Notes: generated by a model not told the origin, from the letters alone. A DNA stretch of 54,781 nt from an uncultured Eggerthellaceae bacterium (GCA_910580205.1 CAJTVP010000010.1:1-54781); one strand, 5' to 3'. Shown: positions 33,528-42,876, numbered from the stretch's first letter. Program-made: numbers and translations.

Positions 33528-34201
33528 GCGCTGAGGATATCGCCTATTACGCATGCGCCATCATCAGCTTCGCGGTGGCGCTCACTGGACACGAGGTGGC
33601 CCACGGGTTCGCCGCCTACAAGCTGGGCGACCCCACGGCCAAGCGCGCGGGTCGGCTGTCGCTGAATCCCCTTGCGCACATCGATCCGTTCGGGACCGTG
33701 ATCTTGCCGCTCATGCTCATGGTGCTGCACATGCCCATCTTCGGGTATGCGAAGCCGGTGCCCTATGACCCCCGCTATTTCAAGGACCCGCGCAAAGGGG
33801 ATGCCATCACCGGGTTCGCGGGCCCCTTGGCGAATCTCATCATGGCCGTTCTGGCGGCCGTGGTGGCGCACATCATCTACGGGGCCGCGCCCGGCATCCT
33901 CTATTCGGACTTCGGCTACAACGTGATGCTGCTTCTGGCCACGTTCACGCTGGTGAACCTGTACCTGATGTTCTTCAACCTCATCCCCATCCCGCCTTTG
34001 GATGGCTCGTCCATCATCGCGCTCATCATCCCAGAGCGGCTGCTGCCGAAATGGTATTCCATCCAGCAGTACGCGTTCCCCATCTTCATGATCGTCATCA
34101 TCGCCCTGCCGTACTTGGTGCACTTCAACCCGTTCTCCTGGTATCTGGACGTCACGGCGGGGAACCTGGCGAACGCGCTCTTCCCGTTCAGGATCTCGTG
34201 A
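33524..34201 (+). CDS. Site-2 protease family (M50) membrane metalloprotease
   Basis: A 225-residue membrane protein. The zinc motif 'HEVAH' lies in the first helix (residues 23-27), and 'NLIPIPPLDGS' near residue 150 supplies the third ligand Asp. The pattern 'GRLSLNPLAHIDPFGT' and 'GYAKPVPYDPRYF' is that of the short S2P-like group (YwhC/RseP relatives without PDZ). It probably cuts membrane peptides, but substrates are unknown. Its ATG overlaps the ABC-F stop (ATGA), and scpA follows after 7 bases, the common Gram-positive S2P-scpA-scpB-rluB order. Confidence 0.92.
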   Translation: MSAEDIAYYACAIISFAVALTGHEVAHGFAAYKLGDPTAKRAGRLSLNPLAHIDPFGTVILPLMLMVLHMPIFGYAKPVPYDPRYFKDPRKGDAITGFAGPLANLIMAVLAAVVAHIIYGAAPGILYSDFGYNVMLLLATFTLVNLYLMFFNLIPIPPLDGSSIIALIIPERLLPKWYSIQQYAFPIFMIVIIALPYLVHFNPFSWYLDVTAGNLANALFPFRIS

Positions 34202-34208
34202 GGACGCC

Positions 34209-34982
34209 ATGGCGTATCAGGTGAAGACCGAGGCCTTCGAAGGGCCCTTCGACCTTCTGCTCTATCTGGTGAGCAAGAAACGGGTGGACATCGGCGCCAT
34301 CCCGGTGGCGGACATCACCGATCAGTATCTGGCCCAGGTCTCAAGGATGCAGAAGCTGGATCTGGATGTGGCTTCCGACTTCTTGCTGGTGGCCTCCACG
34401 CTCCTTGAGATCAAAGCGCGGATGCTCGTGCCGAAACCGGTCCCTGAGCTGGATGAGGATGTGGAGGACCTGCCGCCGGATGAGGCGCGGGAAGTCCTCA
34501 CCCAGAAGCTCCTCGCCTACAAGCAGTTCAAGAACGCCTCTGAAGAGCTCTACGGACGCTACTGCTTCGAAGGGCGCAGGCATCCCCGTCCTTTCGGGCC
34601 GGGCGCTGAGTTCAGCGCCATCCTGCCGGATTTCCTGCGCGATGTGACGTTGGAGGATCTGGGGCGGCGCGCGGCCGCAGCGCTCGCTCGGCGCGAAGTG
34701 TTCCTCTTGGAAAGCGAGCATATCGCCAGCAAGCCCATCCCCGTGGAGCGCTACGTTCGCCGCATCCATGAGCGCATCACGCGCCAGAAGCATCTTTCAT
34801 TCAGCGAGCTGGTGGCCGAAGAGCGCACGCCGGAGATCGTCGTGGTGACGTTCTTGGCGGTGCTGGAGCTCTACAAGCGGCAGATGGTCCGTTTGGAGCA
34901 GCCTCGCGCGTTCGGGGATATCCGCATCGATTGGATCGAAGGGGCCGGTGAGCTCATCTGGGACGAAGAGGAGACGGCGTGA
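34209..34982 (+). CDS. scpA: Segregation and condensation protein A (kleisin)
   Basis: A 257-residue ScpA. The N-terminal helix region 'FEGPFDLLLYLVSKKRVDIGAIPVADITDQYL' is represented by its key residues Phe-x-Gly-Pro-x-Asp-Leu-Leu-Leu and Ile-x-x-Ile-x-Ile-type strand; it binds the SMC neck. 'DLDVASDFLLVASTLLEIKARML' follows, and the C-terminal winged helix ('VVVTFLAVLELYKRQMV') binds the SMC head. The middle has acidic linker residues. It is the kleisin of the SMC-ScpAB condensin. The GTG of scpB overlaps its stop. Confidence 0.95.
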   Translation: MAYQVKTEAFEGPFDLLLYLVSKKRVDIGAIPVADITDQYLAQVSRMQKLDLDVASDFLLVASTLLEIKARMLVPKPVPELDEDVEDLPPDEAREVLTQKLLAYKQFKNASEELYGRYCFEGRRHPRPFGPGAEFSAILPDFLRDVTLEDLGRRAAAALARREVFLLESEHIASKPIPVERYVRRIHERITRQKHLSFSELVAEERTPEIVVVTFLAVLELYKRQMVRLEQPRAFGDIRIDWIEGAGELIWDEEETA

Positions 34983-35809
34983 ACGGATTCGATGAAGGCT
35001 ACATCATCTCAGCGGCGGAAGCGCTTCTGTTCGTGAGCGATGAGCCGGTTCTGGCATCCAAGCTGGCTGAGGCCATCCACGGAGAGACGGGGGCGGTCAC
35101 CCGTGCGCTGCGTGCTCTCCAAGAAGCGCGGGCGGCGGAGAACGCCGGCGTGCAGCTGCGGGAAGTGGCGGGCGGCTGGCAGCTGGTCACCCACCCAGAG
35201 CATCATGACCTCATCGAAAGCTACGTGGCATCCTGGGACACGCGCCGCCTGTCTGCGGCGGCCATGGAAACGCTGGCCATCATCGCCTACATGCAGCCCG
35301 TCACGCGCGCTCAAGTCTCTTCCGTGCGCGGGGTGACCTCGGATTCATCCATCACCTCGTTGGTGGAAAAGGGGCTCGTGCGGGAAGCGGGGAGCGCTGA
35401 CACGCCCGGAAACCCCACGCTCTATGCCACCACGCGCACCTTCCTCGACCGCTTCGGCCTCAAAGATCTGTCCGATCTGGAGGATCTGGCCACGTTCGCG
35501 CCGGACGAGGAGACGGAGCGTCTCATCCGCGATCGCTTGTCCGCCAGCCGGGACGAGGTGGGCATGAGCGATGAGGAAGCGGCGCGCTTGGCCGAGCAGA
35601 TGCTCCTGGACGCTGATGCGGACGGAGCGGTGGCGGGCATGGTCGCCTTCGAAGAGGGGGTTGAACGGGAGTGCGCGCTTGATGCTGTGATGGAAAGCGC
35701 GGAGGAGGATCCCGTGCACGCCATGATGCGCGAAGCGCTGGCCTCAACGGCTGGCGTGGTGGAGAAGATCGACTTCTCGAAGCTCACGTTCGACACCGAC
35801 GATGAGTGA
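34979..35809 (+). CDS. scpB: Segregation and condensation protein B
   Basis: A 276-residue ScpB. Two winged helices occupy residues about 8-180: 'AEALLFVSDEPV', 'VQLREVAGGWQLVT', 'LSAAAMETLAIIAYMQPVTRAQ', 'VRGVTSDSSITSLVEKGLV' and 'TRTFLDRFGLKDLSDL'. Residues 190-276 form an acidic tail not found in short ScpB proteins. It dimerises and binds the ScpA linker in the SMC complex. It starts at GTG 34979 within the scpA stop and ends 8 bases into the next gene. Confidence 0.95.
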   Translation: MNGFDEGYIISAAEALLFVSDEPVLASKLAEAIHGETGAVTRALRALQEARAAENAGVQLREVAGGWQLVTHPEHHDLIESYVASWDTRRLSAAAMETLAIIAYMQPVTRAQVSSVRGVTSDSSITSLVEKGLVREAGSADTPGNPTLYATTRTFLDRFGLKDLSDLEDLATFAPDEETERLIRDRLSASRDEVGMSDEEAARLAEQMLLDADADGAVAGMVAFEEGVERECALDAVMESAEEDPVHAMMREALASTAGVVEKIDFSKLTFDTDDE

Positions 35810-36533
35810 GGAGCGCCTGCAAAAGCTGCTCGCCCGCGCAGGGGCTGGGTCGCGGCGCGCTTGCGAGCGCTTCATCGAAGAGGGCCGCGTGACCGTGAAC
35901 GGGCGCGTGGCGCATCTGGGCGACAAGGCGGATCCCGCGCGGGATGCGGTGCTCTTCGATGGCGATTCCGTGCGGGCGGCCGCATCCGTGCTCATCGCGC
36001 TCAACAAGCCTTGCGGGTACTTGTCCGCCATGGCGGATGATCGGGGGCGCCGCTGCGTGGCGGAGCTCTTGCCCATGGGGGAGCATCCTTCCCTGTTCCA
36101 TGTGGGACGGCTTGACCGGGACACCTCTGGCCTTCTTCTGTTCACGACCGATGGCGCGCTGGCCCAATCGCTCATGCATCCGTCGAAAGAAGTGCTCAAA
36201 ACCTATGTGGCCCAGGTGGAAGGGCGCGTGCGGGAGCGCGAGCTCGACCAGCTCCGGCGCGGCATCACCTTGGAGGATGGGCCGTGCTCGCCGGCCGAGG
36301 CGGATGTCTTGAAGCCGGATGGAGACGGCGCAGAGGTGCGCATCGTCATCCATGAGGGCCGCAAGCGCCAGGTGCGGCGCATGATGGAGGCCATCGGGCA
36401 TCCTATCCGCACCTTATCCCGCGTGGCCATCGGCGCCTATGAGCTGGAAGGCATCCCCGAAGGCGCATGGCGCGTTCTTGAAGAGGGAGAAGCGGCGCGG
36501 CTCTTCCAGCCGCCTCCATGGCATCGCGGGTAA
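35802..36533 (+). CDS. rluB: rRNA large-subunit pseudouridine synthase (RluB/RsuA family)
   Basis: A 243-residue protein with an N-terminal S4 RNA-binding domain ('LQKLLARAGAGSRRACERFI') and a catalytic domain with 'GRLDRDTSGLLLFTTDG', whose Asp105 is the nucleophile. 'VHEGRKRQVRRM'-like 'IHEGRKRQVRRMMEAIGHP' near residue 185 is the conserved C-terminal motif. By position after scpB it corresponds to the RluB-type enzyme that makes pseudouridine 2605 in 23S rRNA; RsuA or RluF specificity cannot be excluded. It overlaps scpB by 8 bases and ends the operon. Confidence 0.88.
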   Translation: MSEERLQKLLARAGAGSRRACERFIEEGRVTVNGRVAHLGDKADPARDAVLFDGDSVRAAASVLIALNKPCGYLSAMADDRGRRCVAELLPMGEHPSLFHVGRLDRDTSGLLLFTTDGALAQSLMHPSKEVLKTYVAQVEGRVRERELDQLRRGITLEDGPCSPAEADVLKPDGDGAEVRIVIHEGRKRQVRRMMEAIGHPIRTLSRVAIGAYELEGIPEGAWRVLEEGEAARLFQPPPWHRG

Positions 36534-36613
36534 GGCCGACCCGCGCCTTCGCGTCTTCTCGCCCGGATCGCATCCGCCGTCCATCTCAGCGGCCTGATGA
36601 TGGAGGGAACCTT

Positions 36614-36619
36614 TACAAT
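36614..36619 (+). promoter_or_regulatory. -10 box of tyrA
   Basis: TACAAT lies 41 bases before ATG 36661 in the 127-base spacer after rluB. GAAGAGG at 36644-36650 is the ribosome site. Confidence 0.45.
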
Positions 36620-36660
36620 AAGGCGACTTGACCAAGAGAAGATGAAGAGGGCTCACATCC

Positions 36661-37812
36661 ATGGAAGATGCAACCGCACGCACCGCGCCGTTCTCGAACA
36701 TCGCCATCGCTGGCCTGGGGCTGATAGGCTCCTCGCTGGCAGGCGCTCTCAAGCGCGCCTATCCTGATGCGCGCATCTTCGGCGTGGATGCCGACTCGCG
36801 CACCTGCGTGGTGGCGAAGGAACGCGGATGGGTGAATGAGGCTTCTTTACCGGATGACGCCGCGTTCGACAGTTTCCTGAAGGATGAAGCGGACCTCGTC
36901 GTCATCGCCACGCCGGTCGCTGCCGTGGACGATCACTTCCGCAAGATCGCCGCTTCGGGCTTCTCAGGCGTGGTGACCGACACCGTCTCCACCAAGGCCC
37001 ACATCCTCGAAAGCGCCCGCGAGCTGCTTCCGGAGGCCGTCTCCTTCATCCCTGGTCACCCTATGACCGGCTCTGAGGCCAGCGGCGTGGACGCGGCTCG
37101 CACGGATCTCTTCGAAGGGACCAACTGGATCCTCTGCCCGGATGGTTCGACGGATCCTGACCGATTCCAGCAGCTCCACGAGCTTATCTGCGGCTTGGAC
37201 GCGCGGGTCATCTCCCTGCCGCCAGAGGAGCATGATGCGGCCGTGGCCATCGTGAGCCATGTGCCGCACATGGTGGCTTCCTCCCTCATGCGCCTCATGC
37301 TGGATCACGCGGGAGACGGCGGCGCGCTTTTGCGTTTGGCTGCCGGCGGCTTCAAGGACACCACGCGCATAGCGGCTGGCTCGCCGAAGCTCTGGTGCGG
37401 CATCGCTTTCGACAACGCGGATGCGCTCTCAGACGGCCTCAAGGAGATGGGCGGGATCATCAGCTCCTATGCTCGCGCCATCGAGGAGCGCGACGAAGCG
37501 GCGCTGGTGGATCTGCTCACCGTGTCCGCCGATGCGCGCCGGGCGCTCCCGGCCCAGTGGGTGCCCGGCTCCGACAAGCTCTTGGAGGTGCGCATCCCCA
37601 TGGTCAACCGCAAGGGCGTGGTGGCTGAGGTGACCACCATCGCCAGCTCCGTTGGCTGCAACATCCAATCCATCGAGATCGACCATGTCTCCGAAGGCAA
37701 CGCGGTCCTGTCCTTGATGCTGACTGATGAAGGCGATATCGGCCAGCTCTCGTTCCAACTCATAGATGCGGGGTATACTGTTTCTTTCAGACCCATCGAA
37801 CCGAAGGAGTAA
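36661..37812 (+). CDS. tyrA: Prephenate dehydrogenase with ACT domain
   Basis: A 383-residue protein. Residues 14-45 form a NAD(P) Rossmann motif ('IAGLGLIGSSLAGAL'). 'VTDTVSTKAHI', 'FIPGHPMTGSEASGVDAA' and 'LPPEEHDAAVAIVSHVPHM' carry the catalytic His and Ser residues of TyrA. From about residue 308 an ACT domain follows ('EVRIPMVNRKGVVAEVTTIA'), the usual tyrosine sensor. It converts prephenate to 4-hydroxyphenylpyruvate for tyrosine. aroA starts 4 bases after its stop, uniting shikimate and tyrosine steps. Confidence 0.93.
   Translation: MEDATARTAPFSNIAIAGLGLIGSSLAGALKRAYPDARIFGVDADSRTCVVAKERGWVNEASLPDDAAFDSFLKDEADLVVIATPVAAVDDHFRKIAASGFSGVVTDTVSTKAHILESARELLPEAVSFIPGHPMTGSEASGVDAARTDLFEGTNWILCPDGSTDPDRFQQLHELICGLDARVISLPPEEHDAAVAIVSHVPHMVASSLMRLMLDHAGDGGALLRLAAGGFKDTTRIAAGSPKLWCGIAFDNADALSDGLKEMGGIISSYARAIEERDEAALVDLLTVSADARRALPAQWVPGSDKLLEVRIPMVNRKGVVAEVTTIASSVGCNIQSIEIDHVSEGNAVLSLMLTDEGDIGQLSFQLIDAGYTVSFRPIEPKE
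37774..37779 (+). promoter_or_regulatory. Possible internal -10 box before aroA
   Basis: TATACT preceded by GGG lies inside the end of tyrA, 37 bases before ATG 37817. AAGGAG at 37804-37809 is the aroA ribosome site. Confidence 0.35.
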
Positions 37813-37816
37813 TGGC

Positions 37817-39142
37817 ATGTCTGAAGCGGGCGCTGCAACCATCCAGCCGCTGAATGCGCCTTTGAAGGGCGATGTCCGCGTGCCGGGCGACAAATCCATC
37901 TCGCATCGCGCGGTGCTGTTCGCCGCCATGGCGGAAGGCACGTCCCATCTCACGGGCGTGTCGGATTCCGAAGACGTGCGCTCCTCCATCAAGGCGGTCC
38001 AGCAGCTTGGCGCGACCGTGGACCTTGAGAGCGACGAACGCGGCGCGTTGCGCGGCAGCATCACCGGGTGGGGGGCGGCCGGTCCCGTGCAGCCCGATGC
38101 TCCCATCGACTGCGGCAACTCCGGCACCACAGCGCGCCTGCTCATGGGGATGCTGGCGCCCTGGGAGGTGAAGGTCACCATCACCGGGGACGATTCGCTC
38201 AAGAGCCGCCCTATGCGCCGCAACACCGCGCCCCTCATGAAGATGGGCGTGCAGTTTGAACCGGCCGAGGCGGACCGCCTGCCCATCACGGAGCTGGGCT
38301 GCCCCCATCTGCGCGCCATCACCTACGACGCACCCATGGCCTCTGCCCAGCTGAAGACGGCGGTGCTCTTGGCGGGGGTGTACGCGGACGGTACCACCAC
38401 GCTGAACGAGCCGTCCTCTTCCCGCAACCACACGGAGCTCATGCTGCCCGAGTTCGGCGTCCCCACCACGGCGGGAACCCGCGTGGCCAGCGTGACCGGG
38501 CCGGTCATCATGCACGCCGCTGACGTCCATGTGCCCGGCGACGCCTCCTCAGCGGCATTCCTCTGCGCGGCGGCCATCCTCAAACCCGGCAGCTCCATCT
38601 GCGTGAAAGAGGTGTCTCTGAATCCGGCGCGCATCGGCTTCGTCCGCACGCTGGAGCGCATGGGCGCGAACATCACGGACACCCGCGAAGGCGCGCAGGG
38701 CAAAGAGCCCTTCGGCTCCATCTGCGCCTCCCATACCCAGCGCTTGCATGGTTGCGAGGTCCCGCCGCAGCACTTCGCATCCATCCTGGATGAGGTGCCC
38801 ATCCTGGCCGCCGTCGCGGCCCATGCGAAGGGGATCACGGTCTTCAAGGGCGCATCGGAATTGCGCGTGAAGGAGACGGATCGGCTCCAGGCCATCATCG
38901 ATGGATTGGAGCTCGTGGGCGTTGACGCGTGGGAAGAGGGGGAGAACCTCTACATCGAGGGCGACCCTGACCTCACCATCCCGCCGGGCGTCGTCTTCGA
39001 TGCGAAAGGGGATCACCGCTTGGCGATGACCTGGGCGGTGCTGGGCATGTGCTCCCACACGCCGGTGGAGATCGAAGGCTTCGACAGCGTCAGCGTGAGC
39101 TACCCTGGATTTATCTCGGATATCAAGACCCTGGAGGCATAG
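37817..39142 (+). CDS. aroA: 3-phosphoshikimate 1-carboxyvinyltransferase (EPSP synthase)
   Basis: A 441-residue EPSP synthase. Substrate-binding motifs are visible: 'RVPGDKSISHRA' with Lys26, 'DCGNSGTTARLLMG', 'SLKSRPM', 'SAQLKTAVLLAG', 'PGDASSAAFLCAAA', 'LDEVPILAAVAAHA', 'RVKETDRL' and 'GDHRLAMTWAVLG'. It joins shikimate-3-phosphate and phosphoenolpyruvate, the sixth step to aromatic amino acids. The ATG at 37817 is supported by AAGGAG 7 bases upstream. cmk starts directly after its stop. Confidence 0.96.
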   Translation: MSEAGAATIQPLNAPLKGDVRVPGDKSISHRAVLFAAMAEGTSHLTGVSDSEDVRSSIKAVQQLGATVDLESDERGALRGSITGWGAAGPVQPDAPIDCGNSGTTARLLMGMLAPWEVKVTITGDDSLKSRPMRRNTAPLMKMGVQFEPAEADRLPITELGCPHLRAITYDAPMASAQLKTAVLLAGVYADGTTTLNEPSSSRNHTELMLPEFGVPTTAGTRVASVTGPVIMHAADVHVPGDASSAAFLCAAAILKPGSSICVKEVSLNPARIGFVRTLERMGANITDTREGAQGKEPFGSICASHTQRLHGCEVPPQHFASILDEVPILAAVAAHAKGITVFKGASELRVKETDRLQAIIDGLELVGVDAWEEGENLYIEGDPDLTIPPGVVFDAKGDHRLAMTWAVLGMCSHTPVEIEGFDSVSVSYPGFISDIKTLEA

Positions 39143-39832
39143 GTGATCATCGCCATCGATGGACCCGCGGGCGCCGGCAAGTCAACGGTAGCCAAAGCGG
39201 TCGCGAAGAAGCTGGGCTTCAAATGCTTGGACACGGGCGCCATGTATCGGGCGGTCGCTTGGTTGGCGGTGGATGAGGGCGTCTCCCTTGAGGACGATGA
39301 CGCGCTCGGCCGCATCGCGCGCGGATGCACCATCGCTTTCGACCATGTGCCGGGAGATCCCATCCCCAAAGGCATCTCGATCAACGGCCACGACGTGACC
39401 GACGCCATCCGCACCACGCGCATAGATCAAGCCGTCTCTCCGGTGTCCGCTGCCGGTCCCGTGCGCGAAGCCATGGTGGAGCAGCAGCGCAGGATCGGGC
39501 ACCAGGGGGATTACGTGATAGAGGGCCGTGACATCGGCACGGTCGTGTTCCCTGAAGCGGAGCTCAAGGTGTTCCTCACGGCCACGGACGAGGAGCGCGC
39601 GCACCGGCGCGTGCGGCAGAACGTGGACCGCGGCGTGGGGTCCATCAGCTATTCAGAGGTGCTGGCGGATATCATCCGCCGTGACGAGGCGGACATGAAC
39701 CGCGCCCATGCGCCCCTGAAAGCGGCCGATGATGCCAGGATCATAGACTCCACGGGCACCTATATCGAAGACATCATCGAGCAGATCTGCGTGCTGGCCC
39801 AGATCGCCCAAGACGGAAAGCAAGCGCGCTGA
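39143..39832 (+). CDS. cmk: Cytidylate kinase
   Basis: A 229-residue CMP kinase: P-loop 'IDGPAGAGKSTVAKAVA' (residues 4-20), 'LDTGAMYRAVAW', 'GRDIGTVVFPEAELKVFLTA' and the lid 'ERAHRR'. It phosphorylates CMP and dCMP with ATP. GTG 39143 follows the aroA stop directly, with CTGGAGG upstream as ribosome site. The order aroA-cmk-plsC-ispH is common in Gram-positives. Confidence 0.95.
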   Translation: MIIAIDGPAGAGKSTVAKAVAKKLGFKCLDTGAMYRAVAWLAVDEGVSLEDDDALGRIARGCTIAFDHVPGDPIPKGISINGHDVTDAIRTTRIDQAVSPVSAAGPVREAMVEQQRRIGHQGDYVIEGRDIGTVVFPEAELKVFLTATDEERAHRRVRQNVDRGVGSISYSEVLADIIRRDEADMNRAHAPLKAADDARIIDSTGTYIEDIIEQICVLAQIAQDGKQAR

Positions 39833-39835
39833 ATC

Positions 39836-40660
39836 ATGGGGCTCTTCCTCTCCTCTGAGCAGATGTGGGATATGCCGCTGGGCGGCGTGTCGAAGGACAA
39901 GCAGGTGCCGCATTGGTTCGGCAACCTCTGCTATGGGGTGATCGGCGGCCTCTGCAAGCTGCTGTTCCGTTATGAGGTGGAGGATCGGGAGCGGCTGCGC
40001 GCCTTCAAGGACCGCTGCGGCGCTGTGGTGGTCTGCAACCACACCTCATTCTTCGACGTGGTCTTCATCTACCTCTCTGCGCGTCCGTCCCAATGGATCC
40101 GCCTCATGGGGCGCGACACCCTGTTCGACAACGCGGGCGGCCTTTTGGGCCAAGCGCTCTCGCGGGTGGGGGCGTTCCCGGTCAAGCGGGAGTCATCGGA
40201 CCGCACTTCCCTCAAGCGCGCGGCGCGCATGTTGAAAGACGACGAGCTGGTGAGCATCCTGCCTGAGGGCACGCGCCGCGGGAAAGGCTCCATGATCCCG
40301 AAGATCCATGGCGGTGCGGCGTTCGTGGCGAAGATGGGGCACGCGCCCATCCTGCCCATGACGGTGCGCAACGCTGAGAACATCAAGCGCAAAGGCCGCT
40401 GCGTCCGCTTCCCGAAGGTCACCATCCAGTACGGGTCGCCCATCCTGCTCTCGGATTTCGATTTCCTGCCGAAGCATGACCGCCTGGAGGCGTGCACGTG
40501 GTACGCCATGCGCGAATGCTTCGCGCTCTCCAGGCGCATCCCAGCCGAAGAGGTGGACATGAAGGCGCTGTTCCCGGATTCGACGGACTGGACGGATACG
40601 TTCGCTGAGCATCCCATCCCCGCGCATACGACCGATGAGGCCATCGCGTCATGCAGGTAG
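39836..40660 (+). CDS. plsC: 1-acyl-sn-glycerol-3-phosphate acyltransferase
   Basis: A 274-residue PlsC-family protein with the HX4D motif 'NHTSFFD' near residue 68, 'SRVGAFPVKR', the substrate motif 'LPEGTRRGKG' near residue 142 and 'ILPMTVRNAENI'. It adds the second acyl chain to lysophosphatidic acid at the membrane. The first 30 residues and the last 40 are less conserved. Its end overlaps the ispH start by 10 bases. A different acyl acceptor cannot be excluded. Confidence 0.9.
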   Translation: MGLFLSSEQMWDMPLGGVSKDKQVPHWFGNLCYGVIGGLCKLLFRYEVEDRERLRAFKDRCGAVVVCNHTSFFDVVFIYLSARPSQWIRLMGRDTLFDNAGGLLGQALSRVGAFPVKRESSDRTSLKRAARMLKDDELVSILPEGTRRGKGSMIPKIHGGAAFVAKMGHAPILPMTVRNAENIKRKGRCVRFPKVTIQYGSPILLSDFDFLPKHDRLEACTWYAMRECFALSRRIPAEEVDMKALFPDSTDWTDTFAEHPIPAHTTDEAIASCR

Positions 40661-41487
40661 AGCTGGCGTGCCACGCGGGGGCCTGCTACGGCGTTCAGCG
40701 AGCGCTCGACATGGTGGAGGATCTGCTGCAACAGGGCGCGCATGTATCCACCTTGGGCCCGCTGATCCACAATCCTGAGACGGTGCGCAGCCTGGAAGAG
40801 CGCGGCGTCTCCGTGGTGGCGGGCGGGTCTGAAGCGGCCGACGGCACGGTCGTCATCCGAAGCCATGGGGTAGCGCCTGAGGTCAAAGAGGATCTGGCAT
40901 CCCGCGGGCTTGCGGTGGCCGATGCCACGTGCCCCCATGTGGCGCGCGCCCAAGCGGCGGCGGCAGAACTGGCTCAAGAGGGGTGCCGCGTGCTCGTGGT
41001 GGGCGAAGCGGGGCATCCGGAGGTGGAGGCGCTCGTGGCCTATGCGCGCGCATCGGGCGCAGCGGCGGACGTGGTGCTTTCCCCAAAGGACATCCCGGAG
41101 GGCTTGTACGACCCGGTGGGGATCGTGGTGCAGACCACGCAGACCCGTGACAACCTTGAGCGCATCGTGGAGGCGTGCCGCGCTCGCGGCTTGGATCCGC
41201 AGGTCAAAGACACCATCTGCTCAGCCACCCGGAAACGGCAGCGCACAGCGGCTGAGCTCGCGGCCACGGTGGACGCCATGGTCGTGATCGGCGGCAAGAA
41301 CTCATCCAACACCACGCGCCTCTCAGAGATCTGCGCCCAGGTGTGCCCGCGCACCTTCCATGTGGAGAGCGCGCGGGAGGTGGCGGAGCTGGACCTTGCC
41401 GGATGCGAGGTCATCGGGGTCACCGCAGGGGCCTCCACGCCCCAGTCGCAGATTCGCGAAGCGGTGAGCTTGCTGGAAGGGCTTTGA
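40651..41487 (+). CDS. ispH: 4-hydroxy-3-methylbut-2-enyl diphosphate reductase
   Basis: A 278-residue IspH (LytB). The three cluster cysteines are Cys12 ('GACYGVQRAL'), Cys94 ('DATCPHV') and Cys190 ('DTICSATRKRQ'). 'RSHGVAPEV', 'GEAGHPEV', 'TTQTRDNL', 'GGKNSSNTTRL' and 'TAGASTP' are the other family motifs. It makes isopentenyl and dimethylallyl diphosphate, the last MEP step, matching dxs at 26966. Gly-Phe-Cys is Gly-Ala-Cys here. It is flanked by plsC and a DUF512 protein with overlapping ends. Confidence 0.95.
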   Translation: MQVELACHAGACYGVQRALDMVEDLLQQGAHVSTLGPLIHNPETVRSLEERGVSVVAGGSEAADGTVVIRSHGVAPEVKEDLASRGLAVADATCPHVARAQAAAAELAQEGCRVLVVGEAGHPEVEALVAYARASGAAADVVLSPKDIPEGLYDPVGIVVQTTQTRDNLERIVEACRARGLDPQVKDTICSATRKRQRTAAELAATVDAMVVIGGKNSSNTTRLSEICAQVCPRTFHVESAREVAELDLAGCEVIGVTAGASTPQSQIREAVSLLEGL

Positions 41488-42875
41488 TGGAGGGCGGCGA
41501 ACGGACGGTCGGCGCGCTCATCGTCTCCGTTGATGAGTGCTCCCCGGCTGAGCGTGCCGGGATCGCGGCGGGGGAGGAGGTCTGCTCCGTCGATGGCCAG
41601 CCGGTGCGGGATATCCTGGATTGGCAATGGCTCACCGCCTGCGACGGGTGCGCAGTGGAGCTGCAAGACGGCGAAGGGCACCGCCGCATCGTCTCCCTTG
41701 AGCGCGCTTTCGATGAGCCCTGGGGGCTGTCTTTTTCCGACATCGTCTTCGACGGCGTTCGCTCCTGCTGCAACGCGTGCACGTTCTGTTTCATGCGTCA
41801 GCTCCCGAAGGGCCTGCGCCGCACGCTCTACCTGCGCGACGACGATTTCCGCCTGAGCTTCCTCCAAGGCAATTTCGTGACGCTCACCAATCTGGACGAG
41901 GAGGACGTGGCGCGCATCTGCGAGGAGCGCATCTCGCCTCTGCGCATGTCCCTCCATGCTGCTGATCCTTCTGTGCGGGCGGCGCTCATGGGCGAGCGCG
42001 CGGATCGGGGCCTGCGGAACGCGGAAGCGCTTCTGCGAGCGGGCATCCAGCTGGATGCCCAGATCGTGCTCGTGCCGGGCGTGAACGATGGGCGCGTTCT
42101 GGACGAGACGCTCACCTGGGCGTGGGAGCGCGAGGGCATCCAGGCGGTCGGGATCGTGCCGCTCGGATACACGAAGCATCAGGATGCGTTCCATGAGAGC
42201 TTCAATGAGCCGGCGCGGGCGCGCGGCGTGCTCGCGCAGATCGCTCCCTATCAAGAGCGCGCGCAGGCGGAGCGCGGGGACGCGTGGGTCTACGCCGCTG
42301 ACGAGTTCTACCTGAATGCCTTCGGGGGCGAGGTCTTGAGGCGTCTTCCCTCAGAAGAGTTCTACGGCGACTATCCGCTCTTCGAAGACGGGATAGGCAT
42401 CGTCCGCAGCACCGTGGATGATTTCGCCGAAGCGCAGAAGACGGGCTTGGATGCGCAGGCCGCGCGGGCATTGGAGGAGGCTGGCCTGGAAGCGGCGCTC
42501 CTTTTGGGCTGCGCGCCGAAGCCGTATGCCAGTGCGCTCATCTCTCAGAGCGCTTTGAGCGGCCAAGTCCGCGCGCTTTTCGTTCCCAATGAGCTCTTCA
42601 GCGGGAACGTGGACGTGACCGGCCTTCTGGGCGGGGAGGACATGGTGCGGGCCGTCCGTGAAGACGCTGCGCGGCGCGCCCTTCGCGAAGATGCGGAGAG
42701 AGGCGTTCGCAGGCTCTATCTGCTGCCGCAGGTGGCGTTCAACGCGGACGGGGTCACCTTGGACGGCCTTTCAGCCGAGGATATCCGCGCCGCGTGCGGT
42801 CAAGAGGTGCAGGTGGCGCCTTCCAATCCGCTAGACTGTATGCAGCACATGATCAGATACGCGGAGAAGAGGTGA
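41487..42875 (+). CDS. DUF512-type radical SAM protein with PDZ-like N-terminus
   Basis: A 462-residue protein. Residues 1-75 resemble a PDZ-like domain ('CSPAERAGIAAGEEVCSVDGQPV'). The radical SAM cluster motif follows ('CCNACTFCFMRQLPKGLR', CX3CX2C, near residues 92-99). Residues about 250-450 match the DUF512 region ('YAADEFYLNAF', 'DGIGIVRS', 'VPNELFSGNVDVTGLLGG'). The function is unknown; the gene lies before der and gpsA in many clostridia and actinobacteria. ATG 41487 overlaps the ispH stop by one base. The reading frame is open further up, but inside ispH. Confidence 0.88.
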   Translation: MEGGERTVGALIVSVDECSPAERAGIAAGEEVCSVDGQPVRDILDWQWLTACDGCAVELQDGEGHRRIVSLERAFDEPWGLSFSDIVFDGVRSCCNACTFCFMRQLPKGLRRTLYLRDDDFRLSFLQGNFVTLTNLDEEDVARICEERISPLRMSLHAADPSVRAALMGERADRGLRNAEALLRAGIQLDAQIVLVPGVNDGRVLDETLTWAWEREGIQAVGIVPLGYTKHQDAFHESFNEPARARGVLAQIAPYQERAQAERGDAWVYAADEFYLNAFGGEVLRRLPSEEFYGDYPLFEDGIGIVRSTVDDFAEAQKTGLDAQAARALEEAGLEAALLLGCAPKPYASALISQSALSGQVRALFVPNELFSGNVDVTGLLGGEDMVRAVREDAARRALREDAERGVRRLYLLPQVAFNADGVTLDGLSAEDIRAACGQEVQVAPSNPLDCMQHMIRYAEKR

Positions 42876-42876
42876 C